From assembly GCF_014333425.1 (NCBI RefSeq), contig NZ_JACRYT010000012.1, forward strand, positions 26,190 through 90,189: a stretch of 64,000 bases of DNA, written 5' to 3'. Below, one piece after another: positions 52,956-61,540 of this stretch. Each line of letters opens with the position of its first letter. Position 1 is the first letter of the stretch. Position numbers and translations under genes: made by a program. This DNA comes from Zhenpiania hominis. Lineage in GTDB: Bacteria; Bacillota; Clostridia; Peptostreptococcales; Anaerovoracaceae. The notes under the pieces were generated by a model, which was not told the origin of the DNA, did no database searches, and was given only the letters and a program-made list of their open reading frames with translations.

Positions 52956-54002
52956 TTAAAGTTTTTCGATTTCTTCCGGGCGGAGTCCCGTAAGCTCCGC
53001 TATCTTTTGGGGAGAAAAATTTTCCATCTTCAGGTTTCGCGCAATCCTTTTGGCGCTCTCCGCGCTCCCCTCTGCGCGGCCTTCCGCAATACCTTCGGCG
53101 CGTCCCTCCGCAATACCTTCTGCGAGACCTTCGGCATGACCTTCCAGAATGCCTTCCGCGAGACCTTCGGCATGGCCTTCCATAATCCCTTCGGCATGGC
53201 CCTTCGCATGGCCCTCCGCGTAGCCCAGTTCTTTTGCCTTCTGCTTTTCTTCCCGTACCTCCTTTACCTCCCGCATGAGAATCGCTTCCTGCATCTTATA
53301 CATCTCACGGGACATCCGGTACGCGAACAGCCGGTCATCTTCGCTCACTTTTTTCAATTCTTCATCCGCCATGGCGATCACCTCATCTCCTGTCTCCAGC
53401 AGCCTCTCCACATACGCTTCCTGTCCCGGCTCCCCGGTGCTGTTCATATAGGCGCTCAGTACTTCCAGCGGGCTCAGTTCTTCCGCCTTCTTTCCCCGCC
53501 AGTTGTATTTCCCCAGCTCCAGAATATGCAACTGCGCCATTTCACTCAGCTCATAACCCGTTCTCTGATTTTTCAGCACAAAACAGCTGTGCGCCGGTTC
53601 CCTCTCCGGCAGGCAGGAATCCTTCAAAATCACGATTACGATACTTTTTTTCAGTTTATCATAGTTTTCTCCCTTTTCCAACCCCCGTACCACCAGTTTA
53701 CTCAGATAGTACAAAAATCGGTTCATCAGTTCCTTCGTGGTACTGATCTGCATTTCAATGTCGATCTGCTCTCCCCGGCTGGTTTCCACCAGAATATCCA
53801 TAATAATTTCTTTTTCCTCTTCCAGTTCCCCGATGGAAAAGGGGTTCTGATAGTCCAGCGCCACAATGGGATCTTCGGTTCTTTCCAAAATCCGGTTTAA
53901 CAAAGCGATCAGCGCCCGCTTGCTTCCCGGCGTATCCCTGCCGAATACGGCTTTAAAAATAATATCGCTGGTCAGCGGTTCTCTGTGAATATGTAATCCC
54001 AT
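52956..54002 (-). CDS. Rpn/PD-(D/E)XK nuclease-family transposase-like protein
   Basis: 348 residues. N-terminal TSDIIFKAVFGRDTPGSKRALIALLNRIL is the Rpn-family start. The nuclease core has MDILVETSRGEQIDIEMQ (D...D/E..Q), then RFLYYLSKLVVRGLEKGENYDKLKKSIVIVIL. Rpn proteins promote RecA-independent recombination in E. coli. Residues 262-312 are 13 tandem four-residue units (AEGx), then a helical tail with SPQKIAELTGLRPEEIEKL. GAGGAGGG precedes the ATG. Commonly present in many copies per genome in Clostridia. Confidence 0.88.
   Translation of the reverse strand: MGLHIHREPLTSDIIFKAVFGRDTPGSKRALIALLNRILERTEDPIVALDYQNPFSIGELEEEKEIIMDILVETSRGEQIDIEMQISTTKELMNRFLYYLSKLVVRGLEKGENYDKLKKSIVIVILKDSCLPEREPAHSCFVLKNQRTGYELSEMAQLHILELGKYNWRGKKAEELSPLEVLSAYMNSTGEPGQEAYVERLLETGDEVIAMADEELKKVSEDDRLFAYRMSREMYKMQEAILMREVKEVREEKQKAKELGYAEGHAKGHAEGIMEGHAEGLAEGILEGHAEGLAEGIAEGRAEGIAEGRAEGSAESAKRIARNLKMENFSPQKIAELTGLRPEEIEKL
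53067..53219 (-). repeat. 12-base tandem repeats encoding AEGx units
   Basis: In-frame degenerate minisatellite of about 13 units encoding Ala-Glu-Gly-X with X mostly H, I, L or R. Unit number is likely to vary by slippage. Confidence 0.85.
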
Positions 54003-54135
54003 ACAGTAAATCCCTCCTCTTTTGATTGGATAATATTTACTGTAATTTTATTACATTTTCCACAACAAATCAAGCTATTTAGAAATTTTTTCCATATCAA
54101 AAATAGAGAAATCCGCTGATTCGCCGCAATCGGCT

Positions 54136-54621
54136 CTATCCCTGCTTTCCGCCGACTTCCTTTTCCATTTCACGGATCATGCCTTCGATCATTTCCGAAG
54201 TAAAGCAGAGATTCTCACTCATCGGGTTGATGACAAACCCGCGGACCGCTTTTCCCTGGCCCAGGATCATATTTGCCAGATCTTCAAAGTTGACGATCAT
54301 GCTCTGCTGATCTGTCTCGCCGCTGCACTTGCGGAGCGCTTCCCCATGGGTAAATACCGGATAGTACAGATCGCCGTTAGCCGCCTTGATGAGTTCAAAG
54401 CTAATGGTTGTATCCTTTTCCAGCACGATTTCCTTTTCCGTTTCGTCAAGCACCGGGTCCCGATCCAGAGAAACGGGAGCCAGTAGTCTGGCCCGCACGA
54501 CCTCATTGAGCAGCCTTACGGTATTTTCCTGAGACTCCTCTTTTTTTAGCGCTTCGATGCTTTCCAGAAGACTGTCATTGCGGATTGGCTTTGGCGCTTC
54601 CTTCTTTTTGTTTTCTGCCAT
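54136..54621 (-). CDS. SseB-family protein
   Basis: 161 residues. A lysine-rich N-terminus is followed by the SseB N-terminal domain: TVRLLNEVVRARLLAPV, then ISFELIKAANGDLYYPVFTHGEALRKC and VNFEDLANMILGQGKAVRGFVINPMSENLCF. The family is widespread in Firmicutes and its function is poorly known. GAAGGAGAG precedes the ATG. Lies five bases after larC, so probably in the larB-larC-sseB unit. Confidence 0.82.
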   Translation of the reverse strand: MAENKKKEAPKPIRNDSLLESIEALKKEESQENTVRLLNEVVRARLLAPVSLDRDPVLDETEKEIVLEKDTTISFELIKAANGDLYYPVFTHGEALRKCSGETDQQSMIVNFEDLANMILGQGKAVRGFVINPMSENLCFTSEMIEGMIREMEKEVGGKQG

Positions 54622-54626
54622 GCGTC

Positions 54627-55304
54627 TTACTCTCCTTCCTCAATCAAAAAGGCTTTCAGCCCTTCTTTTCCTGTGTCTCTGCCTCCCTTTGCCACCGCGG
54701 TTTTCACAACTCTGCCACGGGGCATGTCCTCCGTGTATTTCGCGCCGATGCCCATCAGGACGCCAAGTCCGGAAGGGGTTACCATCTCCGTTTCAATGTC
54801 CTCGGTGGCAAACACATAATCGCAAGTTTCCCGCATGGCCATAACTGCCGGAACCGGAACCGGAATCCTGCCGTGGCTGCACTCGATAAACCCTTTTCCG
54901 TCGTGAAGCTCGGAGCACAGAATCTCCTGAACCCCCAGATCTTCCAGGCCGGCGGCAATTCCCGCGATATTGCGGATCGCCTGAGGTCTTCCCACCTCAT
55001 GAAAATGGACATTTTCCACATCCGATTCATGCACTTTGGCCTCCGCCCGCGCGATGACCAGATAAATCGAGCACATAATGTCTTTCACCGGCTGCGGCAA
55101 TTCGCTCTCCTCAATCAGGCGGCGAATCTCCCTGTGGCTCCGGTGGCTGTGATGATGCGCGTGTCCGCCATGAGAATGCTGAGAATGCCCTTCCTCTTCT
55201 ATCCGCAATCTCTGCGCCGCGCCGGTATCCGCGCCCAGCCCCGTTAGCGCGTTTAAAATCATATCGCTGCTGACTCCACTGGTGCAATCAAAATATAGCT
55301 TCAT
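54627..55304 (-). CDS. larC: LarC1-type nickel-insertion protein, short form
   Basis: 225 residues against about 400 for full LarC. Start MKLYFDCTSGVSSDMILNALTGLG matches LarC. A His-rich stretch at 38-58 (GHSQHSHGGHAHHH..) is probably nickel-binding. The middle VHFHEVGRPQAIRN and HGRIPVPVPAV...TEMVTPSGLGVLMGI follow the family. About 40 residues before the His-rich region and the whole C-terminal LarC2 (CTP/nickel) domain are missing. LarC inserts nickel into the pincer cofactor of lactate racemase. Function of the short form is uncertain. AGGAGG precedes the ATG. Confidence 0.75.
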   Translation of the reverse strand: MKLYFDCTSGVSSDMILNALTGLGADTGAAQRLRIEEEGHSQHSHGGHAHHHSHRSHREIRRLIEESELPQPVKDIMCSIYLVIARAEAKVHESDVENVHFHEVGRPQAIRNIAGIAAGLEDLGVQEILCSELHDGKGFIECSHGRIPVPVPAVMAMRETCDYVFATEDIETEMVTPSGLGVLMGIGAKYTEDMPRGRVVKTAVAKGGRDTGKEGLKAFLIEEGE

Positions 55305-55346
55305 AAACGATTCCTCCTGGTATTTCTTCCCTGGTTCTACAACCTT

Positions 55347-56105
55347 CTATTCTCCGCTTCCCATCCGGTTAATATTTGACGCCAGATAAGCCGCGCCGAA
55401 TCCATTATCGATATTCACGATCCCCACACCATTGGCGCAGCTGTTGAGCATGGACAAAAGCGCGGAAATCCCACCTAAATTCGCTCCGTATCCGATGCTT
55501 GTGGGAACCGCGATGACCGGACGCTCCACCAGTCCTCCGACTACGCTTGCCAGGGCTCCTTCCATACCTGCCACGACAATCAGCACATTGGCGCTGCGTA
55601 TCCGGTCCAGCTTGGCGAACAACCTGTGGATTCCCGCGACTCCTACATCATAGATGCGATCCACTTTGTTTCCCAGAGCCTGGGCGGTCACCGCCGCTTC
55701 TTCGGCAACCGGAATATCCGCGGTTCCCGCTGTCACAACCGCAATCGTTCCTTCCCGCTTTGGCACAGGCTCTTTGATCCGCACAATCATACGTGCCTGC
55801 GGATCGTATTCCGCGTCGGGAAGCACCTTTCTGACTGCTTCAAAATCCGCTTCCGTTGCCCTGCTTCCAATGATATTCGCGTTCTGCCGGGCCAGCTCTT
55901 TCATAATCACCGCGATCTGCTCCGGCGTCTTTCCCTGGCAGAATACTGCCTCCGGATATCCGGTTCTGAGATTGCGATGCTGGTCAATATTGGCAAATCC
56001 CAAATCTTCAAAAGGAAGATCCTTAAGGATTTCTACCGCCTCTTCCGGTTTCGTGTTCCCTTCCGCTACTTCCCTCATCAGATTCGTCAGATATTCTTTA
56101 TCCAT
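55347..56105 (-). CDS. larB: LarB, nickel-pincer cofactor biosynthesis carboxylase
   Basis: 252 residues from ATG 56105, which has GAGGAG nine bases upstream. LarB carboxylates and hydrolyses nicotinic acid adenine dinucleotide in the first step of Ni-pincer nucleotide synthesis. PurE/AIR-carboxylase fold: VVTAGTADIPVAEEAAVTAQALG near 130, VVAGMEGALASVVGGLV near 178 and PTSIGYGANLGGISAL near 206. No larA or larE is in the window. It is full length and lies 42 bases before larC, downstream of the Nik/Opp-type transporter. Confidence 0.9.
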   Translation of the reverse strand: MDKEYLTNLMREVAEGNTKPEEAVEILKDLPFEDLGFANIDQHRNLRTGYPEAVFCQGKTPEQIAVIMKELARQNANIIGSRATEADFEAVRKVLPDAEYDPQARMIVRIKEPVPKREGTIAVVTAGTADIPVAEEAAVTAQALGNKVDRIYDVGVAGIHRLFAKLDRIRSANVLIVVAGMEGALASVVGGLVERPVIAVPTSIGYGANLGGISALLSMLNSCANGVGIVNIDNGFGAAYLASNINRMGSGE

Positions 56106-56185
56106 TCGTGATTCTCCTCGTATTATAATTACTTTATCCGCGGGTTTCAAGACTCCGCGGTGCCCCGGATATTCTGCCGCCGGAC

Positions 56186-56800
56186 TCAAATATGGTTCAA
56201 ATCGGGCAATGATACGATCCGGGTACAGACCTTTTCCGCCAGCGCCATGTTGTGGGTCACAACCACGAGCCCCATCTGCTTTTTCTCCGCGTACTCCATC
56301 AGCAGATGCCAGATCTGCGCCTGCGTAATCACATCCAGCATGGTACTGATTTCGTCGCAAATCAGAAACCGGGTGTCCGGCCCCAGAACTCTGGCGATGC
56401 AGAACCGCTGGAGCTCGCCGCCGGAAAGTTCGGAAGGCCAGCGCTTCAGCCACTCCTTTTCAATCCCCATAGCCGTAAGGAGTTCCGGATCCGGATTCCA
56501 GCATTCCCGCAAAACTCTTTCCATCTTCCATCTCGGATTCACCGCCTGCTCCGGATGCTGATAAATCATCTGCACCGGACAGTATCCGCTTTTGGGCAGC
56601 GGTTTTCCATCCAGCAGGATCTGCCCCCGCGTCGGATCCGCATATCCGGCCAGCAGCTTTGAAAGGGTGCTTTTTCCGTATCCGGACGGTCCCACCAGTC
56701 CCACCCGCTCGCGGGAATCCACGGTAAAATCCAAATCCTTTAAAATCCATGGCGCTCTCTTATGGTATCGAAAGCAGACCTGCTGTGCTTTAAGTTGCAT
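56186..56800 (-). CDS. Nickel/peptide ABC transporter ATPase (DppF/NikE-like)
   Basis: 204 residues. Walker A GPSGYGKST near 38, signature LSGGELQRFCIAR near 130, Walker B RFLICDEISTM, switch His in VTHNMALAE. Lacks the C-terminal oligopeptide-transporter extension, so it is a short form. Overlaps the partner ATPase by 11 bases. Last gene of the five-gene operon. Confidence 0.88.
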   Translation of the reverse strand: MQLKAQQVCFRYHKRAPWILKDLDFTVDSRERVGLVGPSGYGKSTLSKLLAGYADPTRGQILLDGKPLPKSGYCPVQMIYQHPEQAVNPRWKMERVLRECWNPDPELLTAMGIEKEWLKRWPSELSGGELQRFCIARVLGPDTRFLICDEISTMLDVITQAQIWHLLMEYAEKKQMGLVVVTHNMALAEKVCTRIVSLPDLNHI

Positions 56801-57722
56801 GAACGCACCTCACTTTCCCGCCTCGCAGCGTCCGCATCTCAATCTGCGCTCCGCAGCTTTCCGTACGCTTTGGACAACGGTCCGCGAACAGACAACCGGA
56901 AGGAAGCTTCCCCGCATAGGGCTGTGTTCCCGCAATCGGTTTAAATTCATTTTGCGGCAGCGCGTCGAGAAAGGCTTTGCTGTACGGATGCCGCAGGGCG
57001 CCTTTCCCCTTTTCAAAGTCCGATGCCGGACAGACCTCCACCGTCGTTCCCGCGTAAAATACAGCGATCCGATCCGCCGCCTGCAGCGCCAGATCAATAT
57101 CATGGGTGATCAGCAAAACGCCGCAGCCCTGATCCGCCAGTTCCCGGAAGGTTTTCATCGTTTCCACGGCCATCTCCGGATCCAGGCCCGGCGTCGGCTC
57201 GTCGGCAATAATCAGATCCGGCGATTCCATAAGCGCCGCGGCAATCAGCGCCCGCCTTGCCATTCCGCCTGAAAGCTGGAAGGGGTACATTTCTTCTACC
57301 TCCCCATTGAGCCGATAGCGGTGAAACACCCGCTTCATTTTCTCCACCGTTCCACGCACTCCTTTCACCTGTTTTCCGACTTTCATAAGCGGATCCAGAA
57401 AATCCACGGACTGGGGGATAAACACGATTTTTTCCCCGCGAAGCGCTTTCTGCCTCTGAGGGGTCAACTCGCTTCCCCGGTATTCCATACAGCCGGAAAC
57501 CCTGGCGTTTCCCGGCAGAATCCCCAGAATCGAATGGGCAAGCAGACTTTTTCCCGAACCGCTGGAGCCTACCACTGCCAGAATTTCTCCCGCGAACACC
57601 TCCGTGTCCAGGGAATGGATGACTTCCAGATCAAACTTGTTCCAGCCCCGATCGTAACGGCTGAAGGAAACGGTCAGATTTTCCACTTTCAGAAGCGGTT
57701 CTTTTTTTTCTCTGTTTTCCAA
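56790..57722 (-). CDS. Nickel/peptide ABC transporter ATPase (DppD/NikD-like)
   Basis: 310 residues. Walker A GSSGSGKSLLAHS near 52, signature QLSGGMARRALIAAAL, Walker B DLIIADEPTPGLD, switch THDIDLALQ. The C-terminal oligopeptide-transporter region has the Cys motif GCLFADRCPKRTESC, typical of DppD/OppD and NikD-type proteins, where it may bind Fe-S. Pairs with the DppF-like ATPase. Confidence 0.92.
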   Translation of the reverse strand: MENREKKEPLLKVENLTVSFSRYDRGWNKFDLEVIHSLDTEVFAGEILAVVGSSGSGKSLLAHSILGILPGNARVSGCMEYRGSELTPQRQKALRGEKIVFIPQSVDFLDPLMKVGKQVKGVRGTVEKMKRVFHRYRLNGEVEEMYPFQLSGGMARRALIAAALMESPDLIIADEPTPGLDPEMAVETMKTFRELADQGCGVLLITHDIDLALQAADRIAVFYAGTTVEVCPASDFEKGKGALRHPYSKAFLDALPQNEFKPIAGTQPYAGKLPSGCLFADRCPKRTESCGAQIEMRTLRGGKVRCVHAT

Positions 57723-57735
57723 CGGACTCCCCCTC

Positions 57736-58608
57736 CTATTCGTTTCCGCTGCCCGGATTGAGCAGCAGCTTCAATTTATCACCGATTCCATCAAACAGCA
57801 TCACCGCAATCAGGAGCATCAGACCCGGAAACAGGCACAGCCACCATTTTCCGGTTACAATATGCCGCATGGCTTCGGACAAAATTCCTCCGATGGCCGG
57901 TACCCCCGCGGAAAATCCGAAGCCGAGAAAGGTCAGTGACGCTTCATGCATAATCGCGTGGGGAAACAGCAGTACCAGCCCCACCAGATAGACCGGAAGC
58001 ACATGGGGAACAATATGGGACTTCGCGATCGCCCACCTTGATTTTCCCATCCTGCGGGCAGCCTGCACATACTGGGAGTCCCGTACCTGCAGCACTTCCG
58101 CCCGCACCACTCTCGTAAGCTCCGGCCAGTGGGTTACCGCCACGGCCACCGCTACGCCGAAGCCGCCTCTCCCCATCATATAGGAAATCAGAATCAGCAG
58201 CACCAGATGAGGCATGCCCATGCAGCAGTCCACGCACCAGGAAATGACCCGATCCACTTTTCCTCCCGCCAGCGCCGCCGAGATCCCGAAAACAAGCGCG
58301 ATCACCGAACTGACCGCAGACGCCGCCAGCCCAATTAGGATGCTGTTCGACAACCCCTTAATACTGCGCCAGAACATATCTCTGCCCATAAAATCCGTGC
58401 CGAACAAATGCGACAGGGAAGGCGGCAGAAATTTATCCGCGTAATTGACGCCGTAAAGCTCCGGAGACATAAAAAGTCCCGCCAGCATAACCGCCAGCAG
58501 ATAGGCACCTGCCAGAGCGATGTATATCGTCATTTTCTGTTTTGTATTACTTTTTTTCCCGGAAAGGCGGGGCGCGGTCTTTTGTTTTGTCACAATAGCA
58601 CTAAGCAC
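57736..58608 (-). CDS. Nickel/peptide ABC transporter permease (DppC/NikC-like)
   Basis: 290 residues, six membrane helices. A basic N-terminal tail is followed by HLFGTDFMGRDMFWRSIKGLSNS, the usual DppC start, and EAA loop QAARRMGKSRWAIAKSHIVPHVLP. Overlaps the other permease by eight bases. Part of the five-gene operon. Confidence 0.92.
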   Translation of the reverse strand: MLSAIVTKQKTAPRLSGKKSNTKQKMTIYIALAGAYLLAVMLAGLFMSPELYGVNYADKFLPPSLSHLFGTDFMGRDMFWRSIKGLSNSILIGLAASAVSSVIALVFGISAALAGGKVDRVISWCVDCCMGMPHLVLLILISYMMGRGGFGVAVAVAVTHWPELTRVVRAEVLQVRDSQYVQAARRMGKSRWAIAKSHIVPHVLPVYLVGLVLLFPHAIMHEASLTFLGFGFSAGVPAIGGILSEAMRHIVTGKWWLCLFPGLMLLIAVMLFDGIGDKLKLLLNPGSGNE

Positions 58609-59587
58609 GGTACCCTCCTTCCTTCAGCCGGGGATCGATGATTCCGTAAAGAATATTGGCGATCAGATTTCCCGCGAACACAAACAGCGCGCTGAACATG
58701 GCAATTCCGATGAGCAGGGGCGCGTCCGCGTTGAGAGCCGCCGCTGTCAGCGCGCTTCCCAGCCCCGGGTAGGAAAAGACGCTTTCCGCCAGGGCGATAC
58801 CGCCGAACAATTCGCTGAAAGAAGCGAACTGAAGGGTAATCGCGGGCAGAGCGATATTGCGGAGTCCATGGCGGACGACCAGCTGCCTTGTCGTTTCTCC
58901 CCTTGCTCTGGCAAACAGAATATAGTCGCTGTGCATAATCTCAATGAGTTTCTGCCGGGTATATAAGGCGATCTTGCTGATGCCCAGGATGCTGAGCGTA
59001 ACAGACGGCAAGATCATATGATAGACGCGATCCCAGACGGTCACGTCCTCCGCCAGCTTATCCATGGGAACCGCCTGTCCGATGGGAAACCAGCCGAGGA
59101 TTACAGAAAAGACCGTCAGCATCAGAAGTCCGAACCAGAAAACCGGAGCCGACTGCAAAATCAGACAGAAGGTTTTAATCCCTTTATCCAGGAGGCTTCC
59201 CCTTTTCAGAGCGGCGAGAATCCCGGCGGCGAACCCCAGCACTCCCGACAGCACCCAGGCGCTGAGAATCAGCGCGATCGAGTATTGGAACCGCTCAAAA
59301 ATTACAGTGGATACCGGCATATGATAGGTGATCGAATCCCCCAGATCACCGTGAATCGTATTTTTCGCCCAGGTCAGAAAACGCTGGGCAGGCGGATCGT
59401 TCAGCCCCCAGTGTTCGGCGATTTCCTGCTTCGCCTGTTCCGACATCGTGGATTCCGCGCCTACATAAGCTTCCAGAGGGTCCACCGGCGACGCGGAAAC
59501 CAGTACAAAGGAAAGCACACAGATCGCCGCCACCAGAGACAACATGCGAAAGGTTGTCCCGCACAGATATTTGATTCGATTCATCAT
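58601..59587 (-). CDS. Nickel/peptide ABC transporter permease (DppB/NikB-like)
   Basis: 328 residues from the ATG at 59587, whose ATGA overlaps the binding-protein stop; a GTG at 59593 is possible. Six helices, DppB-type N-terminus (..SPVDPLEAYVG.....EIAEHWGLNDPPAQRFLTWAKNTIHGDLGDSI) and EAA loop ARARGETTRQLVVRHGLRNIALP. Second gene of the operon. Confidence 0.92.
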   Translation of the reverse strand: MMNRIKYLCGTTFRMLSLVAAICVLSFVLVSASPVDPLEAYVGAESTMSEQAKQEIAEHWGLNDPPAQRFLTWAKNTIHGDLGDSITYHMPVSTVIFERFQYSIALILSAWVLSGVLGFAAGILAALKRGSLLDKGIKTFCLILQSAPVFWFGLLMLTVFSVILGWFPIGQAVPMDKLAEDVTVWDRVYHMILPSVTLSILGISKIALYTRQKLIEIMHSDYILFARARGETTRQLVVRHGLRNIALPAITLQFASFSELFGGIALAESVFSYPGLGSALTAAALNADAPLLIGIAMFSALFVFAGNLIANILYGIIDPRLKEGGYRA

Positions 59588-61209
59588 TTCCACGACCAGT
59601 CCTTCATGTTATTGATCACCGGCATTCCGTGCCCGTGAGGATGGGGAATCTGGGTTTCCACGGAAATGTCCAGGTTATCCTTTACAAAATAACTGTGCTC
59701 AATATTTACAAGATAAATATAGGCGTAATCATTCGCGCTTTCTTCCTGCGCCTGTTTCCACGCGCGTACCGCGTCTTCCCGGTTATTGGCTCCCAGAGCG
59801 GTGTCAATGAGGCGATCTACCGTTTTATTGGAGTAGCGCACGGTGTTGGCGGTTCCGTCTCCGGTGAAGGCCTCTGAATAAAACAGATTCTTTAAAATCA
59901 CCGGATCATACTGACCCCATCCCCAGACAACGCCGTTTGAAGCCGCTTCGGTATTCAGTTCATCCCAGGTTTTCTGATCCAGGTCCACCTGAATTCCGAT
60001 GGATTTCGCTTCTTCCGCGAAGGCGGCAGCCAGCTGGTATCTCGCCGTATCGCCGCTGGGTGACAGTAAGGTGAAGCGGCATTTCTGCCCGTCTTTTTCA
60101 TAGATCCCGTCGCTTCCTTTTTTCCATCCCGCGTCCTCTAGAAGCTTTGCCGCGCCTTCTTTGTCATTGTCCTCAAAATTCGCGGGGTTGCCCCAGGAAA
60201 GATTGGTAGTAAAACCTTCCGCCGGTTTTCCGACTCCGTTTAAAGCATCGTCAATGATCTTGCCGCGGTCAATTCCGATGGTCAGCGCCTGCCTCACAGC
60301 TTTGTCCGCGGTTACGTTATTTCCCACGGTAATCGTCTTTCCGCTCTCTGTCGTATAAGAGGTTTCTTTTGTGACCGGCAGGCTGATCTGACGGACATCC
60401 ATTGTTTCCAGGTTTTCAGTGTGCATGCCCTCAACTTCTTCAGAAACATAGGCCGGGTCGACCATGACGACATCCAGCTGTCCGGATTTGGCGTTGGCAA
60501 TGGCCGTATCCTCCTCCATATTGAGCAGCGTCACCTGGGAAATTTCCGGCGCTCCTTCGTAATAGCTTTCGTTTGCGGCGACAATGATCTTCTGCTCCGT
60601 GTCATACTGTACGATTTTCCAGGGGCCGGTTCCCACCGGCATTGTATCAAAGGTTTCGCTGTCATAACCGTCACTGGGCACAATGCCTAACAGCGCCGTC
60701 TGATCCAAAAAGGAAGAATATGGCTCTTTGAGAGTGAAAACAACCGTATCGTCCCCCCTCGCGGTTACGGACTCCAGCCGGCTCAAATCCACGTTCGCGT
60801 TATCGCCCTGGTTTTCTTTTACCGTATTATAAGTGAACACCACATCTTCCGCGGTAAAATCCGATCCGTCATGGAATTTGACATCCTGCCTGAGTTTAAA
60901 CGTGTAGGTTCTGGCGTCGTCACTGATTTCCCAGTCTTTCGCCAGATCTCCGACATACTCGGATTCCGGGCTGACCTTCGTCAGCGCGCTGTTGATAAAC
61001 GAATAACCGTAAGCCATCCCGCCCTTAACCGGATCCAGGCTGCTTTCGAAAATCGTCCCTCCCACATACGCCGTAACACCGTCTTCCGCGCCGCTTTCCG
61101 CTCCTTGATCCGCGGAACCGCAGCCTGCCAGAATGGCTGCCGCTAAAAGCACAATCAACGTAAGGCTTATCCATTTGCTCCATCCGGTGTTCTTTTTTAA
61201 TCGCTTCAT
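59584..61209 (-). CDS. Solute-binding lipoprotein, family 5 (nickel or peptide)
   Basis: 541 residues from the ATG at 61209, with GGAAGGT nine bases upstream. Lipobox ILAGCGSAD gives a lipid-anchored Cys near 29. SBP_bac_5 fold: GGTIFESSLDP, FKLRQDVKFHDGSDFTAEDVVFTY and MPVGTGPWKIVQ. The C-terminus ends IPHPHGHGMPVINNMKDW; the HPHGHG motif could coordinate a metal, consistent with nickel binding and with the larBC genes behind the transporter. Peptide binding remains possible. Confidence 0.85.
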   Translation of the reverse strand: MKRLKKNTGWSKWISLTLIVLLAAAILAGCGSADQGAESGAEDGVTAYVGGTIFESSLDPVKGGMAYGYSFINSALTKVSPESEYVGDLAKDWEISDDARTYTFKLRQDVKFHDGSDFTAEDVVFTYNTVKENQGDNANVDLSRLESVTARGDDTVVFTLKEPYSSFLDQTALLGIVPSDGYDSETFDTMPVGTGPWKIVQYDTEQKIIVAANESYYEGAPEISQVTLLNMEEDTAIANAKSGQLDVVMVDPAYVSEEVEGMHTENLETMDVRQISLPVTKETSYTTESGKTITVGNNVTADKAVRQALTIGIDRGKIIDDALNGVGKPAEGFTTNLSWGNPANFEDNDKEGAAKLLEDAGWKKGSDGIYEKDGQKCRFTLLSPSGDTARYQLAAAFAEEAKSIGIQVDLDQKTWDELNTEAASNGVVWGWGQYDPVILKNLFYSEAFTGDGTANTVRYSNKTVDRLIDTALGANNREDAVRAWKQAQEESANDYAYIYLVNIEHSYFVKDNLDISVETQIPHPHGHGMPVINNMKDWSWK

Positions 61210-61346
61210 CTCCGTGGCACCTTCCTTTGCTCTGTTTTCTGTCATCTCTTTAAACAAAAAAATACCAGAAAAGTTTCCTGACCATTCTCGATCAGGGATT
61301 ATAACCTTCCTGGTTTTCTTCTGAATTATGAATATAGTCGTTAAAA

Positions 61347-61380
61347 ATCTCTTCTGAGATGAAAATGACACTTCTGTGTC
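61347..61380. promoter_or_regulatory. Paired dyads in the nickel/peptide operon leader
   Basis: ATCTC-TTCT-GAGAT (61347-61360) and GACAC-TTCT-GTGTC (61367-61380) are 5-4-5 inverted repeats with the same TTCT centre, starting 20 bases apart (two helical turns). They lie directly after the promoter -10, so they may be operators. Confidence 0.45.
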
Positions 61381-61386
61381 TTAATT

Positions 61387-61415
61387 AATTTACCACTTTG
61401 GAGATAAAATGTCAA
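61387..61415 (-). promoter_or_regulatory. Promoter of the five-gene transporter operon
   Basis: Minus strand TTGACA (61410-61415), 17-base spacer, TAAATT (61387-61392). Confidence 0.7.
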
Positions 61416-61486
61416 TGTTTTTTAACCCAGCAGACGCCTTGCGCCAGGGGAATTCCGACCGACCTTCCTCCGGATCCGCCGAAGCA

Positions 61487-61535
61487 AAAGACGGAAGGAT
61501 GCCAGCCGATTCTCGGCCTCGTACCTTCCGTCTTT
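61487..61535 (-). terminator. Terminator of the antiporter-M42 peptidase unit
   Basis: AAAGACGGAAGG/CCTTCCGTCTTT 12-bp perfect stem with a nested CCGA/TCGG loop, followed on the minus strand by TTTTGC. Six bases past the peptidase stop. Confidence 0.8.
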
Positions 61536-61540
61536 CCTCT

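Noticed and set aside
53067..53219. CRISPR-like array
   Set aside because: The repeat is a 12-base in-frame minisatellite encoding AEGx without spacers.
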